In this document: piece after piece, positions 18,537 to 27,214 of the stretch
Numbering within the stretch: the stretch's first letter is position 1
Layout: every line of letters starts with the position of its first letter
NCBI GenBank assembly: GCA_963582345.1
Contig: CAUZSN010000005.1
Location: forward strand, 1 to 61,116
Source of the DNA: CAUZSN01 sp963582345
GTDB lineage: Bacteria; Planctomycetota; Planctomycetia; Planctomycetales; Planctomycetaceae
Length of the DNA: 61,116 bases
Direction of reading: 5' to 3'
Made by a program: the position numbers and the translations under genes
The notes under the pieces: generated by a model
The model's input: only the letters and a program-made list of their open reading frames with translations
Databases searched by the model: none
What the model was told of the DNA's origin: nothing

Positions 18537-18809
18537 ATGGAAACACCGATTGTCCTTCCTGAGCTAAACGTGACGGACGAACTGATTCACATCAGCACTT
18601 GGTTGGTCAGCTCAGACGAGCCCGTCGAGTTCGGTGACCGAGTGGTCGAAGTCTTGATTCAGGGGATTACGTTCGATGTTTCCTCTCCCGCCACTGGAGT
18701 TATGGGACGGATTGAAAAGTCAATTGACGCGGTCGTCGTTCGCGGAGAGATCTTGGGATGGATTCAGTTGCCAGTGGTAAATGATGTGCGTACGGAGTTC
18801 AACTCGTGA
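18537..18809 (+). CDS. Lipoyl/biotinyl-like domain protein lacking the modified lysine
   Basis: A free-standing 90-residue domain of the lipoyl/biotinyl attachment fold. It aligns well with E2 lipoyl domains (VLPELNVTDELIHISTWLV and GDRVVEVL...FDVSSPATGVMGRI). At the place of the usual E-x-D-K-A the sequence reads IQGIT, with Gly43 in place of the lysine. So it cannot be lipoylated or biotinylated in the normal way. It lies 163 bp after lipA and its stop overlaps the GTG start of holB, so it belongs to the holB unit. Confidence 0.7.
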   Translation: METPIVLPELNVTDELIHISTWLVSSDEPVEFGDRVVEVLIQGITFDVSSPATGVMGRIEKSIDAVVVRGEILGWIQLPVVNDVRTEFNS

Positions 18810-19909
18810 CATGGGATCAGCTTCGTGGCCATTCCGAACAGGTGGAAATGTTTCGTCGTTCGATCGGCCGATGCCGCTTGTCGCACGCTTACCTATTTGC
18901 CGGTCCGGACGGAGTTGGTAAGAAGCAGTTCGCGCGCCTGCTGGCCAAATGTTTTATGTGTCAAACAATCCCTGACGCCGAATTGAAGGCATGCGGCCAA
19001 TGTTCCGGCTGTAAGCAAGTGATCGCGGGAACTCATCCTGACGTGTTCGCCGTTGGTTGTCCCGAGGGAAAAAGCGCGCTGACTATCGAAGTTTTTGTCG
19101 GTTCCCGAGAGCGGCGAGGGCGTGAGGGGCTTTGCTATGAGTTGTCGTTGCGACCAATGGCTGGTCGACGCAAGATTGCGATCATCGATGATGCTGATTT
19201 GATGAACAAGGAAAGCTCGAATGCGTTGTTGAAAAATCTGGAAGAACCTCCCAAACTCTCGCTGCTGATCCTAATCACGGCCAATCCGGATGGAATCCTG
19301 TCGACTATTCGTTCACGCTGCCAATTGGTTCGATTCGCTCCACTTAGTCAGGACGACATTGCTGAACTGTTGATAGAATTGGAACTGGCACAGGGCACCG
19401 CAGAAGCCCAGAGTGTAGCGGCTATCAGCGAAGGCAGCCTGACAACGGCCGGACAAATATTGAGTCCTGGCCTGAGGGAATTGCGCGAATTGCTTTACGA
19501 TCATTTGGCGAGCGAACAATTCAATTCTCGGGCCCTGACCGAAATCATGGCCGCTGGATTGGAAGAACTTGGCGGAACCACGATTGAACAGCGCCGTAAC
19601 GCCGCGTGGCTAGTTCAGTTTGTCATCGAGTTTTACCGTAGTGTGATGTTGCGACTGTCCGGCAATGGTAGTGGCGCATCGATTCCGCAGGTTGAGGTTG
19701 TTTTCCGTGAATTTCATGACGAATCAGCCGATGATCTGGAACGGATCATGGACCTACTCAATCGATCGATGCTGACTGGAAGTCAACTGAGACGCAATAT
19801 GTCCGTTCCACTGTGTCTGGAAGCACTTTTCGATGATCTGGGCCGCCTACTTCGTTCGGCGGTTATCCGGCAGAGAAACGGCCGGAACACCGGAACAATT
19901 GATTTGTGA
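18806..19909 (+). CDS. holB: DNA polymerase III delta-prime subunit
   Basis: Clamp-loader AAA+ subunit that helps load the sliding clamp. It has the Walker-A-like GPDGVGKKQ (33-41), a zinc-binding cluster of Cys (C52 and C63-x2-C66-x2-C69), a Walker B IIDDAD, the NALLKNLEEPP segment and the SRC sensor motif. The length of 367 is normal. The GTG start overlaps the TGA of the preceding lipoyl-like gene, GTGA style. ricT follows, as holB and ricT do in Bacillus. Confidence 0.9.
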   Translation: MTWDQLRGHSEQVEMFRRSIGRCRLSHAYLFAGPDGVGKKQFARLLAKCFMCQTIPDAELKACGQCSGCKQVIAGTHPDVFAVGCPEGKSALTIEVFVGSRERRGREGLCYELSLRPMAGRRKIAIIDDADLMNKESSNALLKNLEEPPKLSLLILITANPDGILSTIRSRCQLVRFAPLSQDDIAELLIELELAQGTAEAQSVAAISEGSLTTAGQILSPGLRELRELLYDHLASEQFNSRALTEIMAAGLEELGGTTIEQRRNAAWLVQFVIEFYRSVMLRLSGNGSGASIPQVEVVFREFHDESADDLERIMDLLNRSMLTGSQLRRNMSVPLCLEALFDDLGRLLRSAVIRQRNGRNTGTIDL

Positions 19910-20108
19910 GCGTTGGGCCAATGACGTAATCTTCGGTCAAATTTTATCAGACTTGGCGCAGATGCATTTTAGGTGTCTATTATCACTAGTTCATCGTCGT
20001 CGAGTTTCTTCGTACATCAAATTGGTGTAGCGGTTAGTTCTCGTTAGTTCTGATTGCCACTAAACTCTAAAGATAACAGTCTGATTTTTTTTAGATTGCA
20101 CAGTTCTC

Positions 20109-20936
20109 ATGGGCACACCCTGCATTGTACGCTATGGCTCGGCGCGGAATGTCGGAGAGTTTACGGTCACGGGATCTCGGGCGTATCCGCGGAATTGTTC
20201 TGTCTTGGTTCGTAGCAATCGGGGCGTCGAGTGCGGTACGGTCCTCTGCTCCGCAACCGAGCAGACTCGTGAATATCTAGGCGGCAAGGAACCCGTCGGA
20301 AGAATTCTACATAAAACGACTCAGGACGAGCATCGCAAGCGCGACGAATTGCACCGCCGCGAACGAGAAGAATTTGATGGCTGCCAGGAGATGATTCGAG
20401 AACGCAAATTGCAAATGCAGTTGGTTGATGTCGAACATCTTTTCGGCGGCGAACGACTCATTTTCTACTACCTGGCTGAAAAACGAGTTGATTTCCGCGA
20501 ACTCGTCAAAGCCTTGGCCAAGCGGTATCGGACCCGTATCGAAATGCGTCAAATCGGTGTGCGTGACGAGGCTAAATTGTTGGCCGACTACGGAGATTGC
20601 GGCAAACCTGTCTGCTGCAATACGCATTTACGCGAGATGCCGCCCGTTTCAATGAAAATGGCAAAGTTACAAAAAGCGTCGCTCGATCCGTCGAAAATCT
20701 CAGGCCGCTGCGGGCGTTTAAAGTGTTGCCTGCGATACGAGTATGAGACGTACGAAGAATACCAGCGCGAGTTGCCTGCTGTCGGTGTTACGGTCGTCAC
20801 TCGACAAGGCGAGGGCAGAGTCGTCGCTCAAGAAATTCTAGCAAGAAAAATTCTTGTTGCCTTCGATGGGCAACGCCGCGTCTTGACGGATGAACGTGAC
20901 GTCCTGACGGTCGTCAGCGGGAAGAAGGACAATTAG
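20109..20936 (+). CDS. ricT: PSP1-domain protein, RicT-like
   Basis: RicT (YaaT) in Bacillus joins an iron-sulfur RNA-degradation/biofilm complex with RicA and RicF. The PSP1 domain covers most of the first 200 residues, including the conserved KPVCCNTHL and the Cys-rich GRCGRLKCCLRYEYETYEEY. The length of 275 fits. No RicA or RicF partner is in the window, so the exact role is open. The order holB-ricT matches the Firmicutes order, with about 200 bp between the genes. Confidence 0.9.
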   Translation: MGTPCIVRYGSARNVGEFTVTGSRAYPRNCSVLVRSNRGVECGTVLCSATEQTREYLGGKEPVGRILHKTTQDEHRKRDELHRREREEFDGCQEMIRERKLQMQLVDVEHLFGGERLIFYYLAEKRVDFRELVKALAKRYRTRIEMRQIGVRDEAKLLADYGDCGKPVCCNTHLREMPPVSMKMAKLQKASLDPSKISGRCGRLKCCLRYEYETYEEYQRELPAVGVTVVTRQGEGRVVAQEILARKILVAFDGQRRVLTDERDVLTVVSGKKDN

Positions 20937-21105
20937 CTGCAGCCGTTGGAATACCAGCGGCAGACGACTGGTTCCAGCTGTTCCGAATTTGCGGGAGATC
21001 GTTTGAAAAACCATCGAGAGGTGAGCTTTAGATGGACGAGAACATTGTGTATATTGGATTTTTGACCGGCTGGTGTTCCTGAATTTATCACGAGATAGCA
21101 GTGCG

Positions 21106-21504
21106 ATGACCACGACCAGCAAACCTGCAGCTCCACGACTAAAATACCATCCAAGCGCTTACCAATTCGTAGATGCGGCGTTACGGTATACGCTTGAGAT
21201 GGTCGGACGTGCTCCGGCTGAGTCAGTTGACGACGAAGGATCACACATTTCGGGTCAAGAATTGTTGGAAGGTATCCGTGCCTTGGCGCTGGAGCAATTC
21301 GGCCTGATGACGCTTTCCGTCTTCCACAACTGGGGCATCCGTCAAACGGATGACTTCGGTCGGGTTGTATTTGAACTCGTCGAACGTGGTGCCATGCGTA
21401 AAACAGATCGCGACCAACGGAGTGACTTCGTTGACGTATTCAATTTCGAGGAAGTTTTCGACCGGCAATACAAATTTGACGTTTCACATGTCTTTCTCCG
21501 GTAG
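21106..21504 (+). CDS. Minf_1886-family protein, unknown function
   Basis: A 132-residue cytoplasmic protein. The sequence YQFVDAALRYTLE, HISGQELLEGIRALALEQFG, FHNWGIRQTDDFG and VFELVERG are the conserved blocks of a small family known in Verrucomicrobia and Planctomycetes (Minf_1886 type). ATG 21106 (MTTTSKPAAP) is preferred over an upstream in-frame start at 21073. Its function is unknown; it lies 3' of ricT. Confidence 0.7.
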   Translation: MTTTSKPAAPRLKYHPSAYQFVDAALRYTLEMVGRAPAESVDDEGSHISGQELLEGIRALALEQFGLMTLSVFHNWGIRQTDDFGRVVFELVERGAMRKTDRDQRSDFVDVFNFEEVFDRQYKFDVSHVFLR

Positions 21505-21538
21505 CGTGACCGGCACATAGGCAACCCAAGTCTTCGGC

Positions 21539-22357
21539 ATGGAGGCAATCGCCGTGTCGCGTCGCAGAGGGCGCACAAAACGGCATATCGTGTCACAGTC
21601 GCGTGCAGGCACCCTGCCGCCGTCGGGCACTCAAGCATCCGCCGGTCGAGCGGAAGCGAAATTGACATCGGAAACGTCGGACAGACCCACGTCTCGTAGA
21701 ATGCTCATGGCGGCGTTCGCTATTGCCGCATTTTGGTGGCTCACCATATGCTTACTGGCCTTGCGCACTGCCAATCCAATGACTCTGAATCGTGCGCAGT
21801 TGATGCAGGCTGAGTATATTGTGACGGCGACAATCGTCGATAAATCGGCCGGGGTGGTCGATGTTCTGCGAGAGTGGAAATTCGACGCGAAGCTTGGGCG
21901 AATTAGTATCAACAATCTCGAAAAATCTCGAGCTCAAGCCGGCTCCGAATATCTGATGCCGTTGTCAATATTGGCAGACGAACAGTTTAAAATAACGCGA
22001 GCGGTTCTCAGTATAAGGGTCACCATACGACGAGGAGAAAAGATTCCGTTCGATGGATACGTCGCCAGAGTACAACCAGAAAAGGTCGTCGTGCACGAAC
22101 CGGGAATAATTGGTCGGCTTGAGAAACAGCCTGGCGATTGGGTCATTGCCGGATCGGTTGTCGAAAGAGGCGAATTGACTGTCGAACAGTTGCAGCCAGG
22201 AAAGGCCGCTATGAGCGAACTTGATAGAATTGGTTCGGTTGAGACACGGCTGTCGCCGCCATACGTTTATCCAGCCACACCTGCGTCAATGCGATCGCTG
22301 TATCAGTTTCTTAGAGAGCGGGAATCAACAAAGCTCGCAATTAACCCGACAGAGTGA
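21539..22357 (+). CDS. Single-pass membrane protein, unknown
   Basis: A 272-residue protein with a basic, Ser/Thr-rich N-terminus (1-54), one transmembrane helix (about 55-76) and a soluble C-terminal region of beta-rich appearance. The helix and the basic N-terminus suggest that the C-terminal part is outside the cytoplasm. The segments LRREW-like 'LREWKFDAKLGRI' and 'GGWVIAGSVV'-like 'GDWVIAGSVV' are not diagnostic. I do not recognise a domain. It converges on the next gene with only one base between their ends. Confidence 0.55.
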   Translation: MEAIAVSRRRGRTKRHIVSQSRAGTLPPSGTQASAGRAEAKLTSETSDRPTSRRMLMAAFAIAAFWWLTICLLALRTANPMTLNRAQLMQAEYIVTATIVDKSAGVVDVLREWKFDAKLGRISINNLEKSRAQAGSEYLMPLSILADEQFKITRAVLSIRVTIRRGEKIPFDGYVARVQPEKVVVHEPGIIGRLEKQPGDWVIAGSVVERGELTVEQLQPGKAAMSELDRIGSVETRLSPPYVYPATPASMRSLYQFLRERESTKLAINPTE

Positions 22358-22358
22358 A

Positions 22359-23867
22359 TCAGTAAGACACCACACGATCCAGCGCTTCTGTGAATCGAGC
22401 GATCAGCCAGTCTGGATCTTCCAATCCGACGGAAACGCGAACTAGATATTGCGAGACGCCACAACTTTCGACGAAATCCAGTTCGTCGAAGTGCGCCAGA
22501 ATCGTGTACGGGCAACAAAGCGTGAAACTCGTACCGAGGTTCGGACCTTTGGAAATCTGCAGGGCGTCGAAGAAGATTGGTGCATTTTTGGCTGGCTGGT
22601 GCAACAAAATCGAGAACAATCCTCCATAGCCGCCGTCAGGCTTCATAAAGGCCTGGTAGTTCTTCGTCGTTTGATACTTTGGATAGTCGATGCGTTCAAC
22701 TGCTGGATGACGCCTTAGTACCTCGCACAATTGCTCAGTCGTTCGATTCAGATCACGGACTCGTGGTTCAAAATCGCGCGAATTTTGTTCTAGGACGATG
22801 GCATCGTCCGCGAACAAAATATCTTCAAAATCTTCGTCTATGATGGCTTTGATGGTGTCATAAAATGATCTGTCGGCGTTTAGGACTAACGATCCCGCCA
22901 TCACATCGCCGGCTCCCGAGAAAAACTTTGTCAGACTTGTCGCCAGCAGATCGGCCACCGGCATCATGTTCGCATTGACGCATGCGCACAGCGTATCGTC
23001 CACAAGTAGAGGGAAGTCGTGTTTTCTGGAAAGTTCGGCGAGCTGTTGCAAATCCGGACTCTTCAACATCGGGTTCCCTGGAAACTCGCAAAATAGTCCC
23101 ATGATCGGTTCTGCTAGTAACAGGCGTTTCAGTTTCTGCAGATCATGCTCGTCTCCGTTGGAAAAGAGATGAACTGTGTCGTCCGCAGACTTTCGGCTGG
23201 AACACTTCTGCTGAACCTTAAGGATGTCAACGTAAGGAAACCCGAATTGGACGCTTCGGCGATTCGGATTTATCTTCTGAAACGCTCGATAGGCTGCGAA
23301 AATTGCTGCCATGCCACTGGGAAACAAGTACACATCGTCGATCGAGCTTTCTGTAAAGTCGGCAATTCGCTGCCGGACTTTCTGCTTTTCACTTATTCCC
23401 GAGGCGGACAAAGTGCGGCGGTCCATTGCAGCCTGCGCGAGTCGCGAAGAGATACCTTCGCCCGCGTGTTTCCAATAGGCCATCGCCACATCTTTGGCAG
23501 ACGTTGGCAGACAAACTGCGACGATTCCGAGCACACCGAAATCGTCAATCATGCTGGTTTGGCCAGTATGTCGCTTGATGAAGTGGGCACATCGTTGGGC
23601 AACACGCCGCGAGGGAAATGCGAAGCAGCATTGCTGGTCATTTGAAAATCGCGCCTCGCACTGTTGAAATAATTCAACAACCAGCGGATGTAGGAAGAAA
23701 CGAGGGTATCCACAAGATAACTTTTTGATGATGCGTGGGTCATTCTCTTCATAGCCAACGTTATGCTCCCACAACGGCATACAAACCGAAACCGCATGCT
23801 CGGCATCAGGAATGGGTTTGCCCAAGTCCTCGGGATGGCAACGGGGGCTGGTCAGCATGTTGGTCAT
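22359..23867 (-). CDS. PLP-dependent cystathionine gamma-synthase-like enzyme, long N-terminus
   Basis: Fold-type I PLP enzyme of the Cys/Met metabolism family. The catalytic Lys is K314 in TSLTKFFSGAGDVMAGSL, with SGMAA at 184-188 for PLP phosphate binding, PGNP at 263-266 and D290-D291 before the lysine. The first ~135 residues form an extra domain not found in usual bacterial MetB/MetC. Fungal cystathionine gamma-synthases have such an extension and similar motifs. Probable substrate: an activated homoserine and cysteine, or a related thiol. This is inference. Confidence 0.75.
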   Translation of the reverse strand: MTNMLTSPRCHPEDLGKPIPDAEHAVSVCMPLWEHNVGYEENDPRIIKKLSCGYPRFFLHPLVVELFQQCEARFSNDQQCCFAFPSRRVAQRCAHFIKRHTGQTSMIDDFGVLGIVAVCLPTSAKDVAMAYWKHAGEGISSRLAQAAMDRRTLSASGISEKQKVRQRIADFTESSIDDVYLFPSGMAAIFAAYRAFQKINPNRRSVQFGFPYVDILKVQQKCSSRKSADDTVHLFSNGDEHDLQKLKRLLLAEPIMGLFCEFPGNPMLKSPDLQQLAELSRKHDFPLLVDDTLCACVNANMMPVADLLATSLTKFFSGAGDVMAGSLVLNADRSFYDTIKAIIDEDFEDILFADDAIVLEQNSRDFEPRVRDLNRTTEQLCEVLRRHPAVERIDYPKYQTTKNYQAFMKPDGGYGGLFSILLHQPAKNAPIFFDALQISKGPNLGTSFTLCCPYTILAHFDELDFVESCGVSQYLVRVSVGLEDPDWLIARFTEALDRVVSY

Positions 23868-23934
23868 TGAGTAACCGAAACAGAAAGCTAGATGCCTGCG
23901 CCGTGATGGTTATCTTGTCTGCAGATTTGTTGCG

Positions 23935-24933
23935 TCAGGACGGCTCCGCGACTTCGGGGTTTACCCAGCAGCGCAGCGGTTCTCGATTCAGGCCGGTCAT
24001 GAGGTTGGCGGCTGCAATGTCCGCCATGCCGTTCCGACTGGAAACCGTGCCACTAGCGATGTGAGGGGCGATTATGCAATTCGGTAACTGAAGGATCGGG
24101 TCGTCCATTTCGATTGGTTCCGGATCAGTCACATCCAGACCGGCAGCGAAGATTTCTCCGTTCTTCAATGCTTTGTAGAGATCAGTTTGGACGTGCAACG
24201 GACCGCGAGCGCTATTAATGAAGATGGCCGTCGGTTTCATCTTCTTGAAGACTTCGAAATTGAACATTCCTGCCGTTGTTTCGTCCAGGTTTGCGTGCAC
24301 CGATACAAAATCGGACTCGGCCACCAATGTGTCGAGGTCAACTTGTTCAGCACCAAAGTCCTGCTCGGCTTTTTCGCATTGGTACGGATCGTGGTACAAG
24401 ATTCGCATGTCCCAGCCGCCGTGACATTTTTTGGCCATGGAGTAACCAATTCGTCCCATTCCGACAAGACCGATCGTTCGTCCGCACAAGTCGGCACCAA
24501 TATGCCCCATTGGCTCCCACGTCTTCCATTCCCCCCGTCGTACGTAATTGGTCGATTCCACAATCCGACGGGCGGCCGAAATTAACAGCGCAAATGCCAT
24601 ATCCGCGGTGGCCTCCGTTAAGACATCGGGTGTGTTGCCGACTCGAATGCCGCGCCGAGTCGCTTCGGGCACGTCAATGTTGTTGAAGCCGACCGCATAG
24701 TTGCTAATGACTTTCAACTGGCCTCCTGCTGAGTCCATGAATTCGGCGTCGACGGATTCGGTCAGTAAAGTCAAAACACCATCGCAGCTGGCAATGCGAT
24801 CCAGCAACACGTTGCGTGGTGGAGGCAATGGTTCACGCCAGACATCCACGTCGCAAGATTCCAAAAGTTGGTCTAAGCCGGCCGACGGAATCATTCGAGT
24901 CACGAACACACGGGGTCTATCGTCAGTGGTCAT
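23935..24933 (-). CDS. D-2-hydroxyacid dehydrogenase (glyoxylate/hydroxypyruvate reductase type)
   Basis: NAD(P)H-dependent reductase for glyoxylate or hydroxypyruvate. It has the Rossmann motif GLVGMGRIG, the catalytic Arg in NSARGP, the Glu in TDPEP and the His in IAPHIASGT, all in order. ATG 24933 (MTTDDRPR) is chosen because GAG lies upstream and the TTG three bases earlier is weaker. Its product, D-glycerate, is the substrate of the glycerate 2-kinase at 47.7-49.1 kb, so the two may form one pathway. Confidence 0.9.
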   Translation of the reverse strand: MTTDDRPRVFVTRMIPSAGLDQLLESCDVDVWREPLPPPRNVLLDRIASCDGVLTLLTESVDAEFMDSAGGQLKVISNYAVGFNNIDVPEATRRGIRVGNTPDVLTEATADMAFALLISAARRIVESTNYVRRGEWKTWEPMGHIGADLCGRTIGLVGMGRIGYSMAKKCHGGWDMRILYHDPYQCEKAEQDFGAEQVDLDTLVAESDFVSVHANLDETTAGMFNFEVFKKMKPTAIFINSARGPLHVQTDLYKALKNGEIFAAGLDVTDPEPIEMDDPILQLPNCIIAPHIASGTVSSRNGMADIAAANLMTGLNREPLRCWVNPEVAEPS

Positions 24934-25502
24934 CAAAGCTGCTCATCAATGTTGCAAGTCTTTTGAAAGACGATCCAGATTTATACTTAGGTCCAGTCTT
25001 TCAAGTGTAGTCGACCAACGTCCGTGTTCCAATCAAACAACAGATTGCGGTCGGTCACTCTGTACAGATTATGCAGAATCGGGACAGGTTTCTTTCTCCG
25101 GAGCCGGATTATTGTGCGATCTGGGGTCGACCTTAACAGTGGTGCACGGTGGCGCCTTTGAGGGAAACTATGACAATTCGGAAACAGCTCGGGCCGCTTT
25201 TCGAAACATGTAATATGTTTTCAACAAGAGCAGGCTTGTCTGTTGGCACGCGGAGGCATACCATCGATTGAACCACACCAGTTGCCCAATGTCGGCACTA
25301 GCGACTATGTGTTTGGTCCGCTGACTACGGTTCTGGCCCAATTGCTGCCCGAATCCTAACCTCGGTGTGAAGACACAAAAAAGGAATTGATTAGCGCTGG
25401 CTATCTGCAGCCGCATGCCGCACAGAACCTGTCAGCAATCCACGACGTTAGCCGTAACGGTTTTCGCCACTTCCACGGTCCGATGCTCATTGACGTCAAC
25501 GA
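24934..25502. other. Gap with possible coding remains
   Basis: 570 bp between two minus-strand genes. On the plus strand, the frame ending AFEGNYDNSETARAAFRNM (stop near 25210) and a shifted frame GGIPSIEPHQLPNVGTSDY, closing with FGPLTTVLAQLLPES at about 25359, look like pieces of one protein. I cannot name the family. No start and no Shine-Dalgarno are visible. Confidence 0.25.
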
Positions 25503-27167
25503 TCAAGGCGCAAGCATGCCATCTCGAAGTATTTCTTTAGCCGCGTTCTTGCCGCAGGCGCCCATAACTCCGCCACCGGGATGAGTAGCACTGCCGCAAA
25601 GATACAGACCCTTGATCGGAGTCCGGTAGTCGCTCCAGTTCGGCACCGGACGTAAGTTGAACAGTTGATGCAACGGCATAGCGCCCTGGAAGATATTGCC
25701 TCCGGTCAAACCGAAGGTACGCTCCAGATCGAATGGCGAGAGAACCTGTCGGTACAAGATCGAATTGGGGACGTTGGGAGCATATCGAGCGATTTCCTGA
25801 ATGCAACGGTCTGCAAATTCTTCCTTGATGTCATCCCAATGTCCTGAGGCCAACTGGTAGGGAGCATATTGAACAAATAGCGAGAGTATGTGATGTCCCG
25901 CCGGCGCCAGCGTTTGGTCGAGTGATGTGGGAATGGTCATCTCGATAATCGGATGTTGAGAAGGTTGACCGTATTTGGCATCGTCATAAGCGCGTTCCAG
26001 ATATTCCATAGTGGCTCCGATGTGGATCGTACCACGGTGCTGTGGTGAAATCGTTGTTGAGACGATGTCATCCAATCCCTCAATGTCAAGTGGAGAAGAT
26101 TCGCTGGACAGGCAGGTGAAATTGGGAAGCTCATTGACGGCCAGGTTGACTTTCATGCTGGCGCTTGAGTAATCGATGCGGCCCACTGCGTGTTGGAACG
26201 GTGCGGGCAAATGAGTGGAATCGAGAAGTTTTTCAAAAGTCACGTGGGCGTCCGCGTTTGAAGCAATTCGCCGGGCAGCCAGTTCTTGGCCATCTACGAG
26301 ACAGACGCCCTTTACCTGACCGCCAGAGATTTGGATTTGTTCAACAGGTGTGCCAACTCGGATTTCCACGCCAGCAGCTTTCGCGGATTCGGCCAACGCC
26401 TGCGACAAGCTGCCCATGCCGCCTTCGACAAAACCCCACCGTCCGCGAGCGCCACCGGCCGACCCCATGACGTGATGCAGCAAGACATACGATGTTCCGA
26501 GCGCCGAGATTGGTTGAAACGTGCCGATAATGGCGTCGGTGGCCAAGGTGGCTTTCAGTACGTCAGATTCAAACCAGCGGTTGAGGATGGTCTTGGCTGA
26601 TCCGGTCAACAATTCAATCGCTTCCGGGATGTCATCGCCGAGTTGTCGCAGAGCCTGATAAATCGAGCAGCCGGCTTTGACATCGCGGATTCGTTTTCCA
26701 AACGAGATACTTCGCCAATCCGAGGGCAACGGGAACAGGTCTGGCGGGGTACGGCTGAGAAACGGCTCGATCACCTCAGCCACACGCTGCAGCAACGCTT
26801 CGTAGTGCGGAAACGCGTCTGCGTCTTTTTGTGAGAATTTTCCGATCTCCCCACGGTTGAAATTCTTATTGGGACCGAGCATTAAGTATCGCCCGTCCTC
26901 CAGTGGAGTAAACGACGACGGGTTGCGCGGCAGCACCTTGTAACCATATTTCGCCAGTTTCAGATCACGTTGGATTTCTGGCAGCAGCAGACTGATGACG
27001 TACGCAGCCGTCGAAACTTTATAGCCAGGCCAAGGTTCTTCGGTGACGCATGCGCCGCCCACGACATGGCGGCGTTCCAGCACCAGTACTTTCCAACCCG
27101 CTCGGGCCAGGTAGTTGGCACAAACTAATCCGTTATGGCCGGCTCCGATTATGATGCAATCGTGCAT
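25503..27167 (-). CDS. FAD-dependent oxidoreductase, phytoene desaturase/PYROXD2 type
   Basis: Flavoprotein of the CrtI/PYROXD2 group. The FAD dinucleotide-binding motif IIIGAGHNGL starts at residue 5, followed by ERR at the first beta strand end. The C-terminal signature is GLYLCGSATHPGGGVMGACG. The length of 554 fits PYROXD2-like proteins. ATG 27167 is chosen because the motif starts right after it; the frame stays open 22 codons upstream without coding character. It may desaturate or isomerise a lipid-like substrate; the actual substrate is unknown. No carotenoid genes are nearby. Confidence 0.85.
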   Translation of the reverse strand: MHDCIIIGAGHNGLVCANYLARAGWKVLVLERRHVVGGACVTEEPWPGYKVSTAAYVISLLLPEIQRDLKLAKYGYKVLPRNPSSFTPLEDGRYLMLGPNKNFNRGEIGKFSQKDADAFPHYEALLQRVAEVIEPFLSRTPPDLFPLPSDWRSISFGKRIRDVKAGCSIYQALRQLGDDIPEAIELLTGSAKTILNRWFESDVLKATLATDAIIGTFQPISALGTSYVLLHHVMGSAGGARGRWGFVEGGMGSLSQALAESAKAAGVEIRVGTPVEQIQISGGQVKGVCLVDGQELAARRIASNADAHVTFEKLLDSTHLPAPFQHAVGRIDYSSASMKVNLAVNELPNFTCLSSESSPLDIEGLDDIVSTTISPQHRGTIHIGATMEYLERAYDDAKYGQPSQHPIIEMTIPTSLDQTLAPAGHHILSLFVQYAPYQLASGHWDDIKEEFADRCIQEIARYAPNVPNSILYRQVLSPFDLERTFGLTGGNIFQGAMPLHQLFNLRPVPNWSDYRTPIKGLYLCGSATHPGGGVMGACGKNAAKEILRDGMLAP

Positions 27168-27214
27168 GAGAGGTTGAGGGTTGAGAGTTGAAAAGTTGTG
27201 ATTTCTCCCAACGC

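Noticed and set aside
20033..20051. Short direct repeat GTTAGTTCT twice, 1 base apart
   Set aside because: Too short and only two copies; consistent with chance.
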